DNA of 9,042 nucleotides from Methanosarcinaceae archaeon (GCA_020793555.1 DQIO01000239.1:1-9042); one strand, 5' to 3'; positions 1 to 6,648 are shown, numbered from the stretch's first letter. A program made the numbers and translations. The notes: generated from the letters alone by a model not told the origin.

Positions 1-1202
1 GAATACAGACAACATGCAGTTCAAAGATACTGCAAGGCTATGTGCCACCATACAACGCACACGTTATCGAGCGCCTGCTTGATGCCGGTGCCGTCATACT
101 TGGCAAGACCAACATGGACGAGTTTGCCATGGGCACATCAACAGAATCCAGTCACTACGGTACAACTCTCAACCCATGGGACAATGAAAGAGTCCCGGGC
201 GGTTCATCAGGCGGCAGTGCAGCAGTAGTTGCAGCAGGAGAAGCCCCCATCTCGCTTGGTTCAGATACCGGGGGGTCGGTCAGGTGTCCGGCAGCATTTT
301 GCGGTGTAGTCGGACTCAAACCAACCTACGGCGGCATATCACGATACGGACTTATCTCGTATGCAAATTCACTTGAACAGATCGGACCGATCGCAACAAA
401 TGTCAGCGATATCGCAACCATCATGGATGTCATCGGAGGGTATGACCCCCGCGACAGTACATCCATCAGGCAGGAAATTGCATATCAGGATTCACTTATT
501 GACGATGTTTCGGGACTCAAGATCGGAGTTCCCGATGAATATTTTGCAGAAGGCATTGACGAAGGCGTTGAGAAATCCGTATGGGCTGCCATCCACAAAT
601 TCGAAGACATGGGTGCGACATGGGAGAAAGTTTCCATGCCTCATACAAAGTACGCACTTCCTGCATACTACGTAACTGCAATGTGTGAAGCATCATCCAA
701 CCTTGCACGTTTTGACGGCACACGATATGGTCATGTTGAGCAGGGCGAGAACTGGCATGTCATGGCATCACGCACCCGTGCAAAAGGTTTTGGCGAGGAA
801 GTAAAACGCAGGATACTGCTCGGAACATACGCATTATCTGCCGGATATCATGACAAGTATTACCTAAAGGCGCTCAAAGTGCGCACACTTGTAAAACAGG
901 ACTTCGACAAAGCACTCTCCAACTTAGATGTGCTCATGGCACCAACCATGCCTGCTCCGGCATTTAAGATCGGTGAGAAGATCGAAGACCCATTGGCTCT
1001 CTATCTCACAGACGTAAACACAGTACCGATCAATCTCGCAGGAGTACCTTCAATTTCCATGCCATGCGGACTGGTTGACGGACTTCCGGTCGGGTTGCAG
1101 ATAATAGGAAATCACTTTGACGAATCCACGATTATGCGCGCTGCATATTCATTTGAACAGAACACCGACCATCTTGCCAAAAGACCTGCGGGGGTGGAAT
1201 AA
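1..1202 (+). CDS. gatA: Asp-tRNA(Asn)/Glu-tRNA(Gln) amidotransferase subunit A (5' truncated by window edge)
   Basis: GatA is the amidase subunit of the GatCAB complex. It hydrolyses glutamine and feeds ammonia to GatB, which amidates mischarged Asp-tRNA(Asn) (in archaea GatDE usually handles Glu-tRNA(Gln)). The reading frame is open from base 3, so the gene continues left of the window; the GTG at 42 is an internal Val codon, since the residues before it ([13 protein letters not shown]) already match GatA. The amidase signature is visible: GGSSGGS at about 198-218 supplies the cis-serine, and [10 protein letters not shown] supplies the nucleophilic serine (codon 276-278). The catalytic lysine of the Ser-cisSer-Lys triad lies upstream of the window. 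The C-terminal part ([31 protein letters not shown]) is typical and the end looks intact. The stop TAA shares one base with the gatB start, so the two are translationally coupled. Confidence 0.96.
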   Translation, partial: IQTTCSSKILQGYVPPYNAHVIERLLDAGAVILGKTNMDEFAMGTSTESSHYGTTLNPWDNERVPGGSSGGSAAVVAAGEAPISLGSDTGGSVRCPAAFCGVVGLKPTYGGISRYGLISYANSLEQIGPIATNVSDIATIMDVIGGYDPRDSTSIRQEIAYQDSLIDDVSGLKIGVPDEYFAEGIDEGVEKSVWAAIHKFEDMGATWEKVSMPHTKYALPAYYVTAMCEASSNLARFDGTRYGHVEQGENWHVMASRTRAKGFGEEVKRRILLGTYALSAGYHDKYYLKALKVRTLVKQDFDKALSNLDVLMAPTMPAPAFKIGEKIEDPLALYLTDVNTVPINLAGVPSISMPCGLVDGLPVGLQIIGNHFDESTIMRAAYSFEQNTDHLAKRPAGVE

Positions 1203-2623
1203 TGGTTTACCACAATCCTGACGGAGTAATGATAGGACTGGAAATACATGTCCAGTTGAACAAACTGAACACCAAGATGTTCTGCGGATGTTCTACAAAG
1301 TATCATAATGATGAGCCCAACAGCCATGTTTGTCCGGTATGTCTTGGACTTCCGGGCTCGCTTCCTGTGATAAATGAAAGGGCAGTAGAAGCTGCTATGA
1401 AGATCGGGTTGGCACTCAACTGTGATATCGTGCCACAGACACAGTTCCACAGAAAGAATTATTTCTATCCCGATCTTCCAAAAGGCTTCCAGACAACCCA
1501 GTACGATTTTCCTATCGCAAGCGAGGGCAAGGTCGTCATCGAAGGCGAGGACGGCGAACATGTGGTCGGAATTACACGCGCCCACATGGAAGAGGATCCG
1601 GGGCGGTTGGTGCATATCGGTTCCATTGATAAATCCAAAGGTACAATGATCGATTACAACCGTTCAGGCATGGCACTGATCGAGATCGTATCGGAACCGG
1701 ACATGCGAAGCCCCAAAGAAGCACGCCGTTTCCTTGATAAATTGCGTAATATAATCGACTATCTCGATGTATGCGACACCACACTTGAAGGTGCAATGAG
1801 GTTTGATGCAAACGTTTCCATAGGCGGAGGTTCACGCGCAGAGGTCAAGAACATCTCATCCCACAAAGGAGCTGAGCGGGCATTGTTGTTTGAGATCGTG
1901 CGCCAAAAGAACCTGTTGCGCCGTGGCGGCACTGTTGTTCAGGAAACACGTCACTTCGATGAAGCGCGCGGTGTAACTATATCTCTCCGTACAAAAGAGC
2001 AGGAACACGACTATCGCTATTTCCCTGAACCCGACCTTGTCCCGATGCGTGTGGCAGACCGCACTGCAAAAGTTGCAGAAACACTCCCTGAACTTCCCGA
2101 TGCAAAACGTGAGAGGTTCACAAAAGAGTATGGTATAGCAGATATGCATGCAAAGGGTCTCACATCCGAGATACGTATTGCCGATTACTATGAGGAAGTC
2201 GCAACAAAGGTCGATCCTAAAATCTGCACTCCATGGGTTGCAGATGTGCTCAAGGGTGAATTGAATTATCGCGACCTTACAATTGAATCTTTCACAGTGG
2301 ATGACATGGTCGAGATAATAGGGATGGTCACACAGGACAAGATCACTGAAAAGAGTGCGGTCGAAGTCATTCGAACTATACTGGACAATGGTGGCAGTGC
2401 GGCTGATATTGTTAAGGAGAAAGGACTCATCAAGGTTGATGATGATGTTGTCTCTACGGCGGTTTCGGAAGTCATCAAAGAGAATGAGGCTGCAGTTGCC
2501 GATTATCTTGGAGGAAAGGAGCAGTCATTGAACTTCCTTGTGGGCCAGGTTATGAAAAAGACACGCGGGCGTGCGGATGCAAGGGAAGCGCGTGAAATGG
2601 TGCTTAAAAGTCTGAACAAATGA
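1202..2623 (+). CDS. gatB: Asp-tRNA(Asn)/Glu-tRNA(Gln) amidotransferase subunit B
   Basis: GatB is the tRNA-binding kinase/transamidase subunit. It phosphorylates the mischarged aminoacyl group with ATP and then replaces the phosphate with ammonia from GatA. The 473-residue length is normal. Visible family marks are GLEIHVQL (about residues 12-19), four zinc-ligand cysteines (C28, C30, C44, C47), the block HRKNYFYPDLPKGFQ (about 83-97), HMEEDPGR, and a helical YqeY-like tail from about residue 325 to the end. The ATG at 1202 overlaps the gatA stop in TAATG and has a G-rich GGGGGTGG ribosome binding site just upstream, so the start is well supported. No gatC is seen after gatB; it is probably upstream of gatA. 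The gene is followed by a stem-loop and the long noncoding gap. Confidence 0.97.
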   Translation: MVYHNPDGVMIGLEIHVQLNKLNTKMFCGCSTKYHNDEPNSHVCPVCLGLPGSLPVINERAVEAAMKIGLALNCDIVPQTQFHRKNYFYPDLPKGFQTTQYDFPIASEGKVVIEGEDGEHVVGITRAHMEEDPGRLVHIGSIDKSKGTMIDYNRSGMALIEIVSEPDMRSPKEARRFLDKLRNIIDYLDVCDTTLEGAMRFDANVSIGGGSRAEVKNISSHKGAERALLFEIVRQKNLLRRGGTVVQETRHFDEARGVTISLRTKEQEHDYRYFPEPDLVPMRVADRTAKVAETLPELPDAKRERFTKEYGIADMHAKGLTSEIRIADYYEEVATKVDPKICTPWVADVLKGELNYRDLTIESFTVDDMVEIIGMVTQDKITEKSAVEVIRTILDNGGSAADIVKEKGLIKVDDDVVSTAVSEVIKENEAAVADYLGGKEQSLNFLVGQVMKKTRGRADAREAREMVLKSLNK

Positions 2624-2633
2624 TAAAAAAACA

Positions 2634-2682
2634 GGTATGGGTTCCAGTGTGTTTGTATTAATGGCTGGCTTCAACTCATACC
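2634..2682 (+). terminator. Stem-loop after gatB, possible 3'-end or terminator structure
   Basis: GGTATGGGTT (2634-2643) pairs with AACTCATACC (2673-2682) over ten positions including one G-U pair. Immediately inside, CCAG (2644-2647) pairs with CTGG (2665-2668), leaving a four-base bulge on the right side. It starts ten bases after the gatB stop. No U-run follows, so it is not a classical terminator; it may protect the 3' end of the gatA-gatB message. Confidence 0.4.
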
Positions 2683-2705
2683 ATGTTTGATACCAAATTG
2701 TGTAC

Positions 2706-2727
2706 CGAAAAAGCCAAATATTATTAA
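2706..2727 (+). promoter_or_regulatory. Archaeal promoter (BRE + TATA-like) for the putative RNA gene
   Basis: CGAAA (2706-2710) resembles the purine-rich BRE of methanogen promoters and is followed by the A/T-only stretch AAATATTATTAA from about 2716. Transcription about 25 bases downstream of the TATA centre would start near 2745, exactly where the structured region begins (2744). The TATA match is moderate, and the coincidence with the structure start is the main support. Confidence 0.45.
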
Positions 2728-2743
2728 AACATGGTTTTATTTG

Positions 2744-2997
2744 CCATATCAAGAAATCCCATCCATTATGTGGAGATATGGTATGGTGGTGGACAAAGCC
2801 GTCTGCAAAATAATCTGCCCTTGGGTGTGAAATCCCAAAACTTACACAGGTTTTTGGCAGAAAATGCAGTATGCGTTTTGTAAAAGAAAGATATAGCCAT
2901 GTAGCATGCTTAAATTGGGCACACTATGGGGTTGGCTGATATCCGGGAGCAAGGAAGGAGAAGGGCTCCCACCACCGCCATTTTATTCTTCTATTTT
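2744..2997 (+). ncRNA. Putative structured noncoding RNA, four-way junction with tRNA-like acceptor end
   Basis: I do not recognise the family. A leader hairpin pairs CCATATC (2744-2750) with GATATGG (2775-2781). The core is closed by GGTGGTGG (2785-2792) with CCACCACC (2969-2976). Inside are three arms. Arm 1 stacks ACAAAGC/GTTTTGT (2793-2799 with 2875-2881), CTGCA/TGCAG (2803-2807 with 2865-2869) and TCTGCC/GGCAGA (2814-2819 with 2856-2861), topped by TTGGG/CCCAA (2821-2825 with 2834-2838). Arm 2 is GATATAGCC/GGCTGATATC (2890-2898 with 2934-2943) with one bulged G. Arm 3 is GGGAGC/GCTCCC (2945-2950 with 2965-2970), which shares one or two bases with the closing stem. G-CCA (2977-2980) and the U-rich TTTTATTCTTCTATTTT (2981-2997) follow. 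The helices nest without knots, and promoter and terminator are correctly placed. It does not match SRP RNA, RNase P RNA or a normal tRNA as I remember them. Confidence 0.5.
2981..2997 (+). terminator. U-rich terminator of the putative RNA
   Basis: TTTTATTCTTCTATTTT directly follows the closing helix and the CCA triplet. Euryarchaeal RNA polymerase terminates at U-rich runs, often without a hairpin. Further T-rich sequence continues to about 3003. Confidence 0.5.
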
Positions 2998-3013
2998 ATC
3001 TTATCAATATGTT

Positions 3014-3030
3014 CTGCAGCTCTGCTGCGG
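3014..3030 (+). other. Short GC-rich hairpin upstream of the rpa promoter
   Basis: CTGCAGC (3014-3020) pairs with GCTGCGG (3024-3030) across a TCT loop, seven pairs with one G-U. A TTTTT run occurs 20 bases later (about 3050-3054). It may be a second, fail-safe terminator for the upstream RNA or gatAB message. It lies upstream of the rpa TATA box, so it is not part of the expected rpa leader. Confidence 0.3.
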
Positions 3031-3089
3031 TTGGGTGTATCGTCACAATTTTTGACCTCATGAAACACTTTCACCCCGCTTGGCTCACC

Positions 3090-3098
3090 TATATATAC
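3090..3098 (+). promoter_or_regulatory. TATA box of the rpa operon
   Basis: TATATATAC is the best TATA box on the plus strand before rpa. Initiation about 25 bases downstream (near 3118-3122) gives a leader of about 40 bases to the ATG at 3160, and argues against a TTG start at 3118. Confidence 0.65.
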
Positions 3099-3159
3099 AA
3101 ATAGTGTGTATTGATATTTGCCTCTCAAACAAAAACAAACAAGAGGCTTGAGGAATAAT

Positions 3160-4422
3160 ATGAAAGAAACAGCTACTAGCATAAAAGGCAAGTTTTTAGA
3201 ACTTGGTGTAGAGATTCCTATTGAGGATATTGAAGAGAGATTGGACAAACTTATTACGAAGTTCAGGGTCCCGTTGGACGAAGCCCGCAGAAGTGTTGTC
3301 AACTACTTTTTAAAAGAACATAATATTGCCAAAAGTGATTACTTTGCAGGGCAGGTCGAACCGCCGCAGGGAGAGTCACCGCAAGTGAGCACAGCCGATA
3401 TTTCAGAGGCTGACAGGTGGGTCAGTCTTAGGGGTAAGATCGTCCAGCTCTGGGATAATGATCATGAATCAATCTCACAGGTCGGGCTGATAGGGGACGA
3501 GAGTGGAACAATTAAATTTACCAAATGGCAAAATGCGGAGCTTTCTGATGTGGAAGAAGGAAAATGCTATCTGTTCAGTAACGTGATATCAAAAGAATGG
3601 AATGGCAGGATTAATATTGATCTCAACAAAAACAGCTCAATAGAAGAGCTTGATGAGGACATAGATATAGATGTCCAGGGTCCGTCCACCGAATCACCGC
3701 AGGTCAACACAGCCGATATTTCAGAGGCTGACAGGTGGGTCAGTCTCAGGGGTAAAATTGTCCAGCTCTGGGATAATGATCATGAATCGATCGCACAGGT
3801 TGGGTTGATCGGTGATGAAACCGGTACGATCAAATTCACGAACTGGCAAAGTGCGGAGCTTCCCGATGTGGAAGATGGAAAATGCTATCTGTTCAGTAAT
3901 GTAATTTCAAGTGAATGGAATGACAAAATCCAGATCAATCTCAACAAGAACAGTTCAATTGAAGAAATCGATGATGATATAGAGGTTGGAAACTCAGCTG
4001 TTACCTTTACCGGAGCGTTGGTAGATATCCAATCTGGTTCAGGGCTTATAAAACGCTGTCCTGAATGCAATCGGTCACTGACAAAAGGAGCATGCACTGA
4101 ACACGGTAAGGTCGAAGGTTTGTATGATCTTCGCATCAAGGCAATTATGGACGACGGCATTGTAACACAGGAAGCTCTTCTGAATTGTGAATTTACGGAG
4201 AAAGTTGGTGAAATAACGCTTGACGATGCAATTGCTATGGCTGCTGATGCTCTTGATCAGGCGGTCGTTTTGGATATGATTAAAAACAAACTGGTCGGCA
4301 AGTACTATACCGTCACCGGACCACGGTTAGACCGGTACATACTGGTGGATTCAATCGAATCGGAATTAAAATTGGATGACGCATTGCTTGATGATCTTCT
4401 CGCAGAAGTAGAGGTGGTATAA
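3160..4422 (+). CDS. Replication protein A (single-stranded DNA-binding), tandem OB folds plus zinc finger
   Basis: Archaeal RPA coats single-stranded DNA in replication, repair and recombination. The 420-residue protein has an N-terminal helical region (about 1-60), two nearly identical OB-fold domains (about 72-171 and 178-276) joined by Glu/Pro/Ser-rich linkers, and a C-terminal domain with a CCCH zinc finger (C300, C303, C312, H315) inside what should be a third OB fold, as in the Methanosarcina RPA2/RPA3 type. The two OB repeats agree at 78 of 93 aligned residues. I start at ATG 3160 because GAGG (3150-3153) sits six bases upstream; an in-frame TTG at 3118 adds an unlikely basic peptide and lies at the predicted transcription start. 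The stop TAA touches the ATG of the next gene. The protein is acidic, ending in an Asp/Leu-rich tail. Naming it rpa2 or rpa3 would need a tree. Confidence 0.93.
   Translation: MKETATSIKGKFLELGVEIPIEDIEERLDKLITKFRVPLDEARRSVVNYFLKEHNIAKSDYFAGQVEPPQGESPQVSTADISEADRWVSLRGKIVQLWDNDHESISQVGLIGDESGTIKFTKWQNAELSDVEEGKCYLFSNVISKEWNGRINIDLNKNSSIEELDEDIDIDVQGPSTESPQVNTADISEADRWVSLRGKIVQLWDNDHESIAQVGLIGDETGTIKFTNWQSAELPDVEDGKCYLFSNVISSEWNDKIQINLNKNSSIEEIDDDIEVGNSAVTFTGALVDIQSGSGLIKRCPECNRSLTKGACTEHGKVEGLYDLRIKAIMDDGIVTQEALLNCEFTEKVGEITLDDAIAMAADALDQAVVLDMIKNKLVGKYYTVTGPRLDRYILVDSIESELKLDDALLDDLLAEVEVV
3373..3987 (+). repeat. Tandem intragenic duplication encoding two OB folds
   Basis: Two copies with a 318-bp period (106 codons): 3373-3690 including linker, and 3691-about 3987. 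Both start with Glu-Ser-Pro-Gln and run through TADISEADRWVSLRGK to IDLNKNSSIEE or its near copy. Long stretches are identical at DNA level, such as the bases coding ADISEADRWVSL, while others differ mainly at third positions, as expected from a fairly recent or gene-converted duplication under purifying selection. Confidence 0.9.
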
Positions 4423-4989
4423 ATGGCAGGATATTTCAGGGAAATTGCAAGAAGGATCTTCGCTCAGGAATTCAGGGAATCCAACCTGACATTCAAAGAC
4501 GGTGATGACCAGTATGCTCCGCAATATTTGCTCACCCCTACCGGTGCGAAGGTAAACCGCATGTTTATTGTTGGAACACTTACCGAAAAAGAAGACGTCG
4601 GAACGGATTCCGAATACTGGCGTGGACGGGTATCTGACCCGACAGGTTCATTTCTGGTGTATGCCGGACAGTACCAGCCGGAAGCTGCCCAGGTTTTGGT
4701 AGAATGTGAGACGCCCGCATTTGTGGCAATCGTTGGAAAGCAAAGCACTTACACAACAAATGAAGGAGATGTCCTGACATCCATACGCCCGGAATCAATA
4801 CAGATCGTAGATGGTGATACTCGCGATATGTGGGTATTGGATACGGCAAAGCAGACATTGGATCGCCTCAACTTGCTCAAAGATGGTGGCCCGGATGCTG
4901 CAAAATCTGTTGAACACTACAATCCTGATATTGAACACTATCGTGCGATGGTAAAACAGGCTCTGGAATCACTTAAGGAATACCAGTGA
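4423..4989 (+). CDS. RPA-associated protein (COG3390-like, OB-fold)
   Basis: This 188-residue protein resembles the RPA-associated proteins that sit directly after rpa in euryarchaea, shown in Haloferax to work with the RPA partner. A beta-rich stretch with OB-fold character covers about residues 43-130 (VNRMFIVGTLTE, YWRGRVSDPTGSFLVYAGQY, FVAIVGK, IRPESIQIVD), followed by a helical C-terminal region that may contact RPA. The ATG directly follows the rpa stop codon, with GAGGTG (4411-4416) six bases upstream inside the rpa 3' end, so the pair is co-transcribed and translationally coupled. The family name is from memory of sequence and context and was not searched. Confidence 0.8.
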   Translation: MAGYFREIARRIFAQEFRESNLTFKDGDDQYAPQYLLTPTGAKVNRMFIVGTLTEKEDVGTDSEYWRGRVSDPTGSFLVYAGQYQPEAAQVLVECETPAFVAIVGKQSTYTTNEGDVLTSIRPESIQIVDGDTRDMWVLDTAKQTLDRLNLLKDGGPDAAKSVEHYNPDIEHYRAMVKQALESLKEYQ

Positions 4990-5013
4990 GAAGAGTTTTA
5001 ATATTGCATAATG

Positions 5014-5039
5014 TTGCTGCGCCATGATTGGCGCAGTAG
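5014..5039 (+). terminator. Hairpin after the RPA-associated protein gene
   Basis: CTGCGCC (5017-5023) and GGCGCAG (5030-5036) form a perfect seven-pair stem with an ATGATT loop; G-U and A-U pairs extend it by up to three on the outside. It begins about 25 bases after the stop. No U-run follows, so terminator activity is a guess; it could also shape the leader of the next gene. Confidence 0.4.
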
Positions 5040-5095
5040 TTCTGACCAAAAACATGATAAACAAAAACTGCATTTTGTTCATGTAGGTGATTAAT

Positions 5096-5317
5096 ATGAA
5101 AACGTATCTTTTAATTTGGTTTAACAGTGATGGTGTAAGTCCATCAAAAGTTAATCAAAGGCTAATGTCCCTGGGATTTAATCCAATGCAAGGTTCTTAT
5201 GACTATGTTTATAACTGGGATAACAATGTAGATATGGATGAGATTCTCCGCTTTGGTGACAAGGTACAACTAAGTCTTCAAGGCAGTGGAGCAATGTTTA
5301 AGATCGAAACGATATAA
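5096..5317 (+). CDS. Small conserved-looking hypothetical protein (73 aa)
   Basis: I do not recognise this protein. It starts with a hydrophobic strand (TYLLIWFN), has a helix with SPSKVNQRLMSLGF, an aromatic-rich middle (GSYDYVYNWDNN), a DMDEILRFGDKVQLSLQGSG segment and a final strand (AMFKIETI). The pattern beta-alpha-beta-beta-alpha/beta suggests a small ferredoxin-like fold, which is inference only. No signal peptide, membrane helix or cysteine is present. ATG 5096 is chosen because AGGTGA (5085-5090) lies five bases upstream; the in-frame GTG at 5087 is part of that site. It lies 106 bp after the RPA-associated gene on the same strand and is convergent with the phosphoesterase only nine bases away. 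Confidence 0.7.
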   Translation: MKTYLLIWFNSDGVSPSKVNQRLMSLGFNPMQGSYDYVYNWDNNVDMDEILRFGDKVQLSLQGSGAMFKIETI

Positions 5318-5342
5318 ACAAAAAGTTCATTTTTCATTCTTT
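5316..5342. terminator. Compact bidirectional T-rich terminator between convergent genes
   Basis: The two stop codons are nine bases apart. Reading right, TTCATTTTTCATTCTTT (5326-5342) follows the small gene; reading left, the complement of the A-rich 5316-5324 gives CTTTTTGTTT after the phosphoesterase stop. Both suit U-run termination in archaea. Confidence 0.45.
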
Positions 5343-5860
5343 CCGAGATTACGTGAGAATGCGACATAATCGCAGCATTTTCCTTCTATCTCAATAATCT
5401 TTCCAGAAACCGAACCGTTCTCTATCATTAATTCTACCACGGTTGGATCTGCCATTCTGGGTGATGTCGGAGAGCCGGGACACACAAGCATAACATCATT
5501 TTTCTCAATAAGCGGTCTGTGTATGTGCCCGAAAATAAGAACATCCACCCCCATCTCAAGAGCAAGGTAGCGCACTGCAGTAGTGTTTGCAATGGACAAA
5601 CCACCTTCATGCACAACACCGATTCTCACACCGTCCACTTCGAACTTGATCTGTTTTGGTAACAGGTTCTTAAGTTTTGCTTCATCGGAATTTCCACAGA
5701 CCGCCTTCAATTTTCCAGTGGATGCAAAAGCCTCATAGCATTCAAAAGATGTGAAATCACCGGCATGAACAATGATATCGCACTCATCAATAATATCAAG
5801 GATATTATTGGGAATTTGGTTATCATGTAAATGTGTGTCAGAAATTGCTATTATTTTCAT
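5327..5860 (-). CDS. YfcE/MJ0936-type metallophosphoesterase
   Basis: A 177-residue phosphodiesterase of the calcineurin-like superfamily. All metal-binding motifs are present: D8 and H10 in SDTHLH, D35 in HAGDFTS, N57 in CGNSD, H84 in VVHEGG, and H112/H114 in FGHIHRP, followed by the PGSPTSPR loop typical of the YfcE branch. Known relatives hydrolyse phosphodiesters with Mn2+ or Ni2+ in vitro; the natural substrate is not clear. H84 lies in HEGG rather than the common HGH-like form. The ATG is only two bases after the stop of the upstream regulator and has no strong ribosome binding site, so it is probably translated by coupling as the last gene of the operon. The end has two adjacent cysteines (C162, C163) not part of a known site. 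Confidence 0.9.
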   Translation of the reverse strand: MKIIAISDTHLHDNQIPNNILDIIDECDIIVHAGDFTSFECYEAFASTGKLKAVCGNSDEAKLKNLLPKQIKFEVDGVRIGVVHEGGLSIANTTAVRYLALEMGVDVLIFGHIHRPLIEKNDVMLVCPGSPTSPRMADPTVVELMIENGSVSGKIIEIEGKCCDYVAFSRNLGKNEK

Positions 5861-5862
5861 AA

Positions 5863-6648
5863 TTAAATGCTAAGGTCGATCAGTTCATATTCCAAACCAT
5901 CGTTCTCCAATCGGCTAAGAAGAGAAGGCACTTCTTCATCGATCGATACAACAAGTGATGACAAACCATGGAATGCGGCTTCAATAACCGATTCCTTTGC
6001 ACCGAACATAACATTTGGTGATATTCCGATACGCTTCAGTGCGATAACCGATTCAGCCCCTATTACGGCGATATATGATTTTGATTCTGCAAGTGTTCTC
6101 AAGCGGTCAAGGTCAACATTCTTTGATCCACCACGTTCAATTCTTGGAATTTTGCAAACCGTAATGCTTGCGTTTTCAAGATCGATAAGACCGTGCAGGT
6201 TTGTAACACCAACATCTTCGCCACATTTCACATCGTCGATCGTGATTCCTGTAGCATTCGTAACATTCCTGTTGCTTACATACAAAAGCCCGTCTCGCAT
6301 CTTGAGATATACCGCATCACCTTTGTGCAGATCATCCTCTGCTATTGCAGTCCAGGTTGATACATGACTTATAATCTCTTCCATGACAAAACTCGCATAT
6401 CGTTTCATCTCAGCCGCATTTTTAAGTACCCACTCGACCCCTATTTTTGTAATTCGATAACGTGCTCTCCCTTCTGAACTGATGAAACCTTCGGCTGCAA
6501 GTTCTTTTATGTACTCGGATACAGCTTGTGGCGTAATCCCTACTTTATCGGCAATTTCTTTTTGCCGAACAACTGGCTGGTGTGCTGCAACTTCTGTTAA
6601 AATTTGAAATTTCGTAATCCCGCTCTTTGTGTGCAGGATATCGATCAT
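5863..6648 (-). CDS. Winged-helix transcriptional regulator with C-terminal effector-like domain (COG1497-like)
   Basis: A 261-residue predicted DNA-binding protein. Residues 12-72 form a winged helix: FQILTEVAAHQPVVRQKEIADKV, turn, recognition helix around PQAVSEYIKELAAEGF, then the wing RARYRITKIG. A connecting helix follows (about 73-100). The C-terminal domain (about 108-261) is alpha/beta, with GDAVYLKMRDGLLYVS, a segment ending IERGGSKNVDL, and AVIGAESVIALKRIGI; it looks like a ligand or cofactor-sensing domain, but no catalytic motif stands out. It resembles an archaeal regulator family I recall as COG1497, not verified. The ATG overlaps the TGA of the upstream regulator (ATGA, four bases), with GAGG seven bases upstream, so the two regulators are made together. 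Confidence 0.82.
   Translation of the reverse strand: MIDILHTKSGITKFQILTEVAAHQPVVRQKEIADKVGITPQAVSEYIKELAAEGFISSEGRARYRITKIGVEWVLKNAAEMKRYASFVMEEIISHVSTWTAIAEDDLHKGDAVYLKMRDGLLYVSNRNVTNATGITIDDVKCGEDVGVTNLHGLIDLENASITVCKIPRIERGGSKNVDLDRLRTLAESKSYIAVIGAESVIALKRIGISPNVMFGAKESVIEAAFHGLSSLVVSIDEEVPSLLSRLENDGLEYELIDLSI

Larger units (their letters stand above)
2624..3159. other. 535-bp gap between gatB and rpa
   Basis: No convincing protein-coding frame lies here; the only frames on either strand are short and lack a recognisable product or ribosome binding site. Reading left to right it holds a stem-loop after gatB (2634-2682), a BRE/TATA-like promoter (2706-2727), a leader hairpin (2744-2781), a densely self-complementary stretch (2785-2980) followed by a U-rich run (2981-2997), a short GC hairpin (3014-3030) and the rpa promoter (3090-3098). 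Each is listed separately. The gap is unusually long beside the 0-60 bp spacings elsewhere in the window. Confidence 0.8.

Noticed and set aside
42..1202. GTG at 42 as the true gatA start
   Set aside because: The frame upstream is open to the window edge and reads conserved GatA residues, and the catalytic-lysine region must lie further upstream.
1112..1615. A 167-residue open frame on the minus strand across the gatA-gatB junction
   Set aside because: It is antisense to two certain genes, has no ribosome binding site I can see and no recognisable protein features.
2785..2980. A normal, possibly intron-containing tRNA gene
   Set aside because: Acceptor stem, G and CCA fit, but the T loop is 14 bases without TTCRA, no D-loop GG motif is seen, and no plausible anticodon arm or bulge-helix-bulge was found.
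2785..2997. SRP (7S) RNA or RNase P RNA
   Set aside because: The conserved SRP helix 8 motif and the RNase P core motifs (such as GAGGAAAGUCC and ACAGAA) are absent, and the length is too short.
3118..3159. TTG start extending RPA by 14 residues
   Set aside because: It coincides with the predicted transcription start, lacks a ribosome binding site, and ATG 3160 has GAGG at a good distance.
5867..6367. A 166-residue plus-strand frame opposite the winged-helix regulator
   Set aside because: The minus-strand gene has clear helix-turn-helix content and coupling; the opposite frame is Ser/Ile-rich with no family resemblance.
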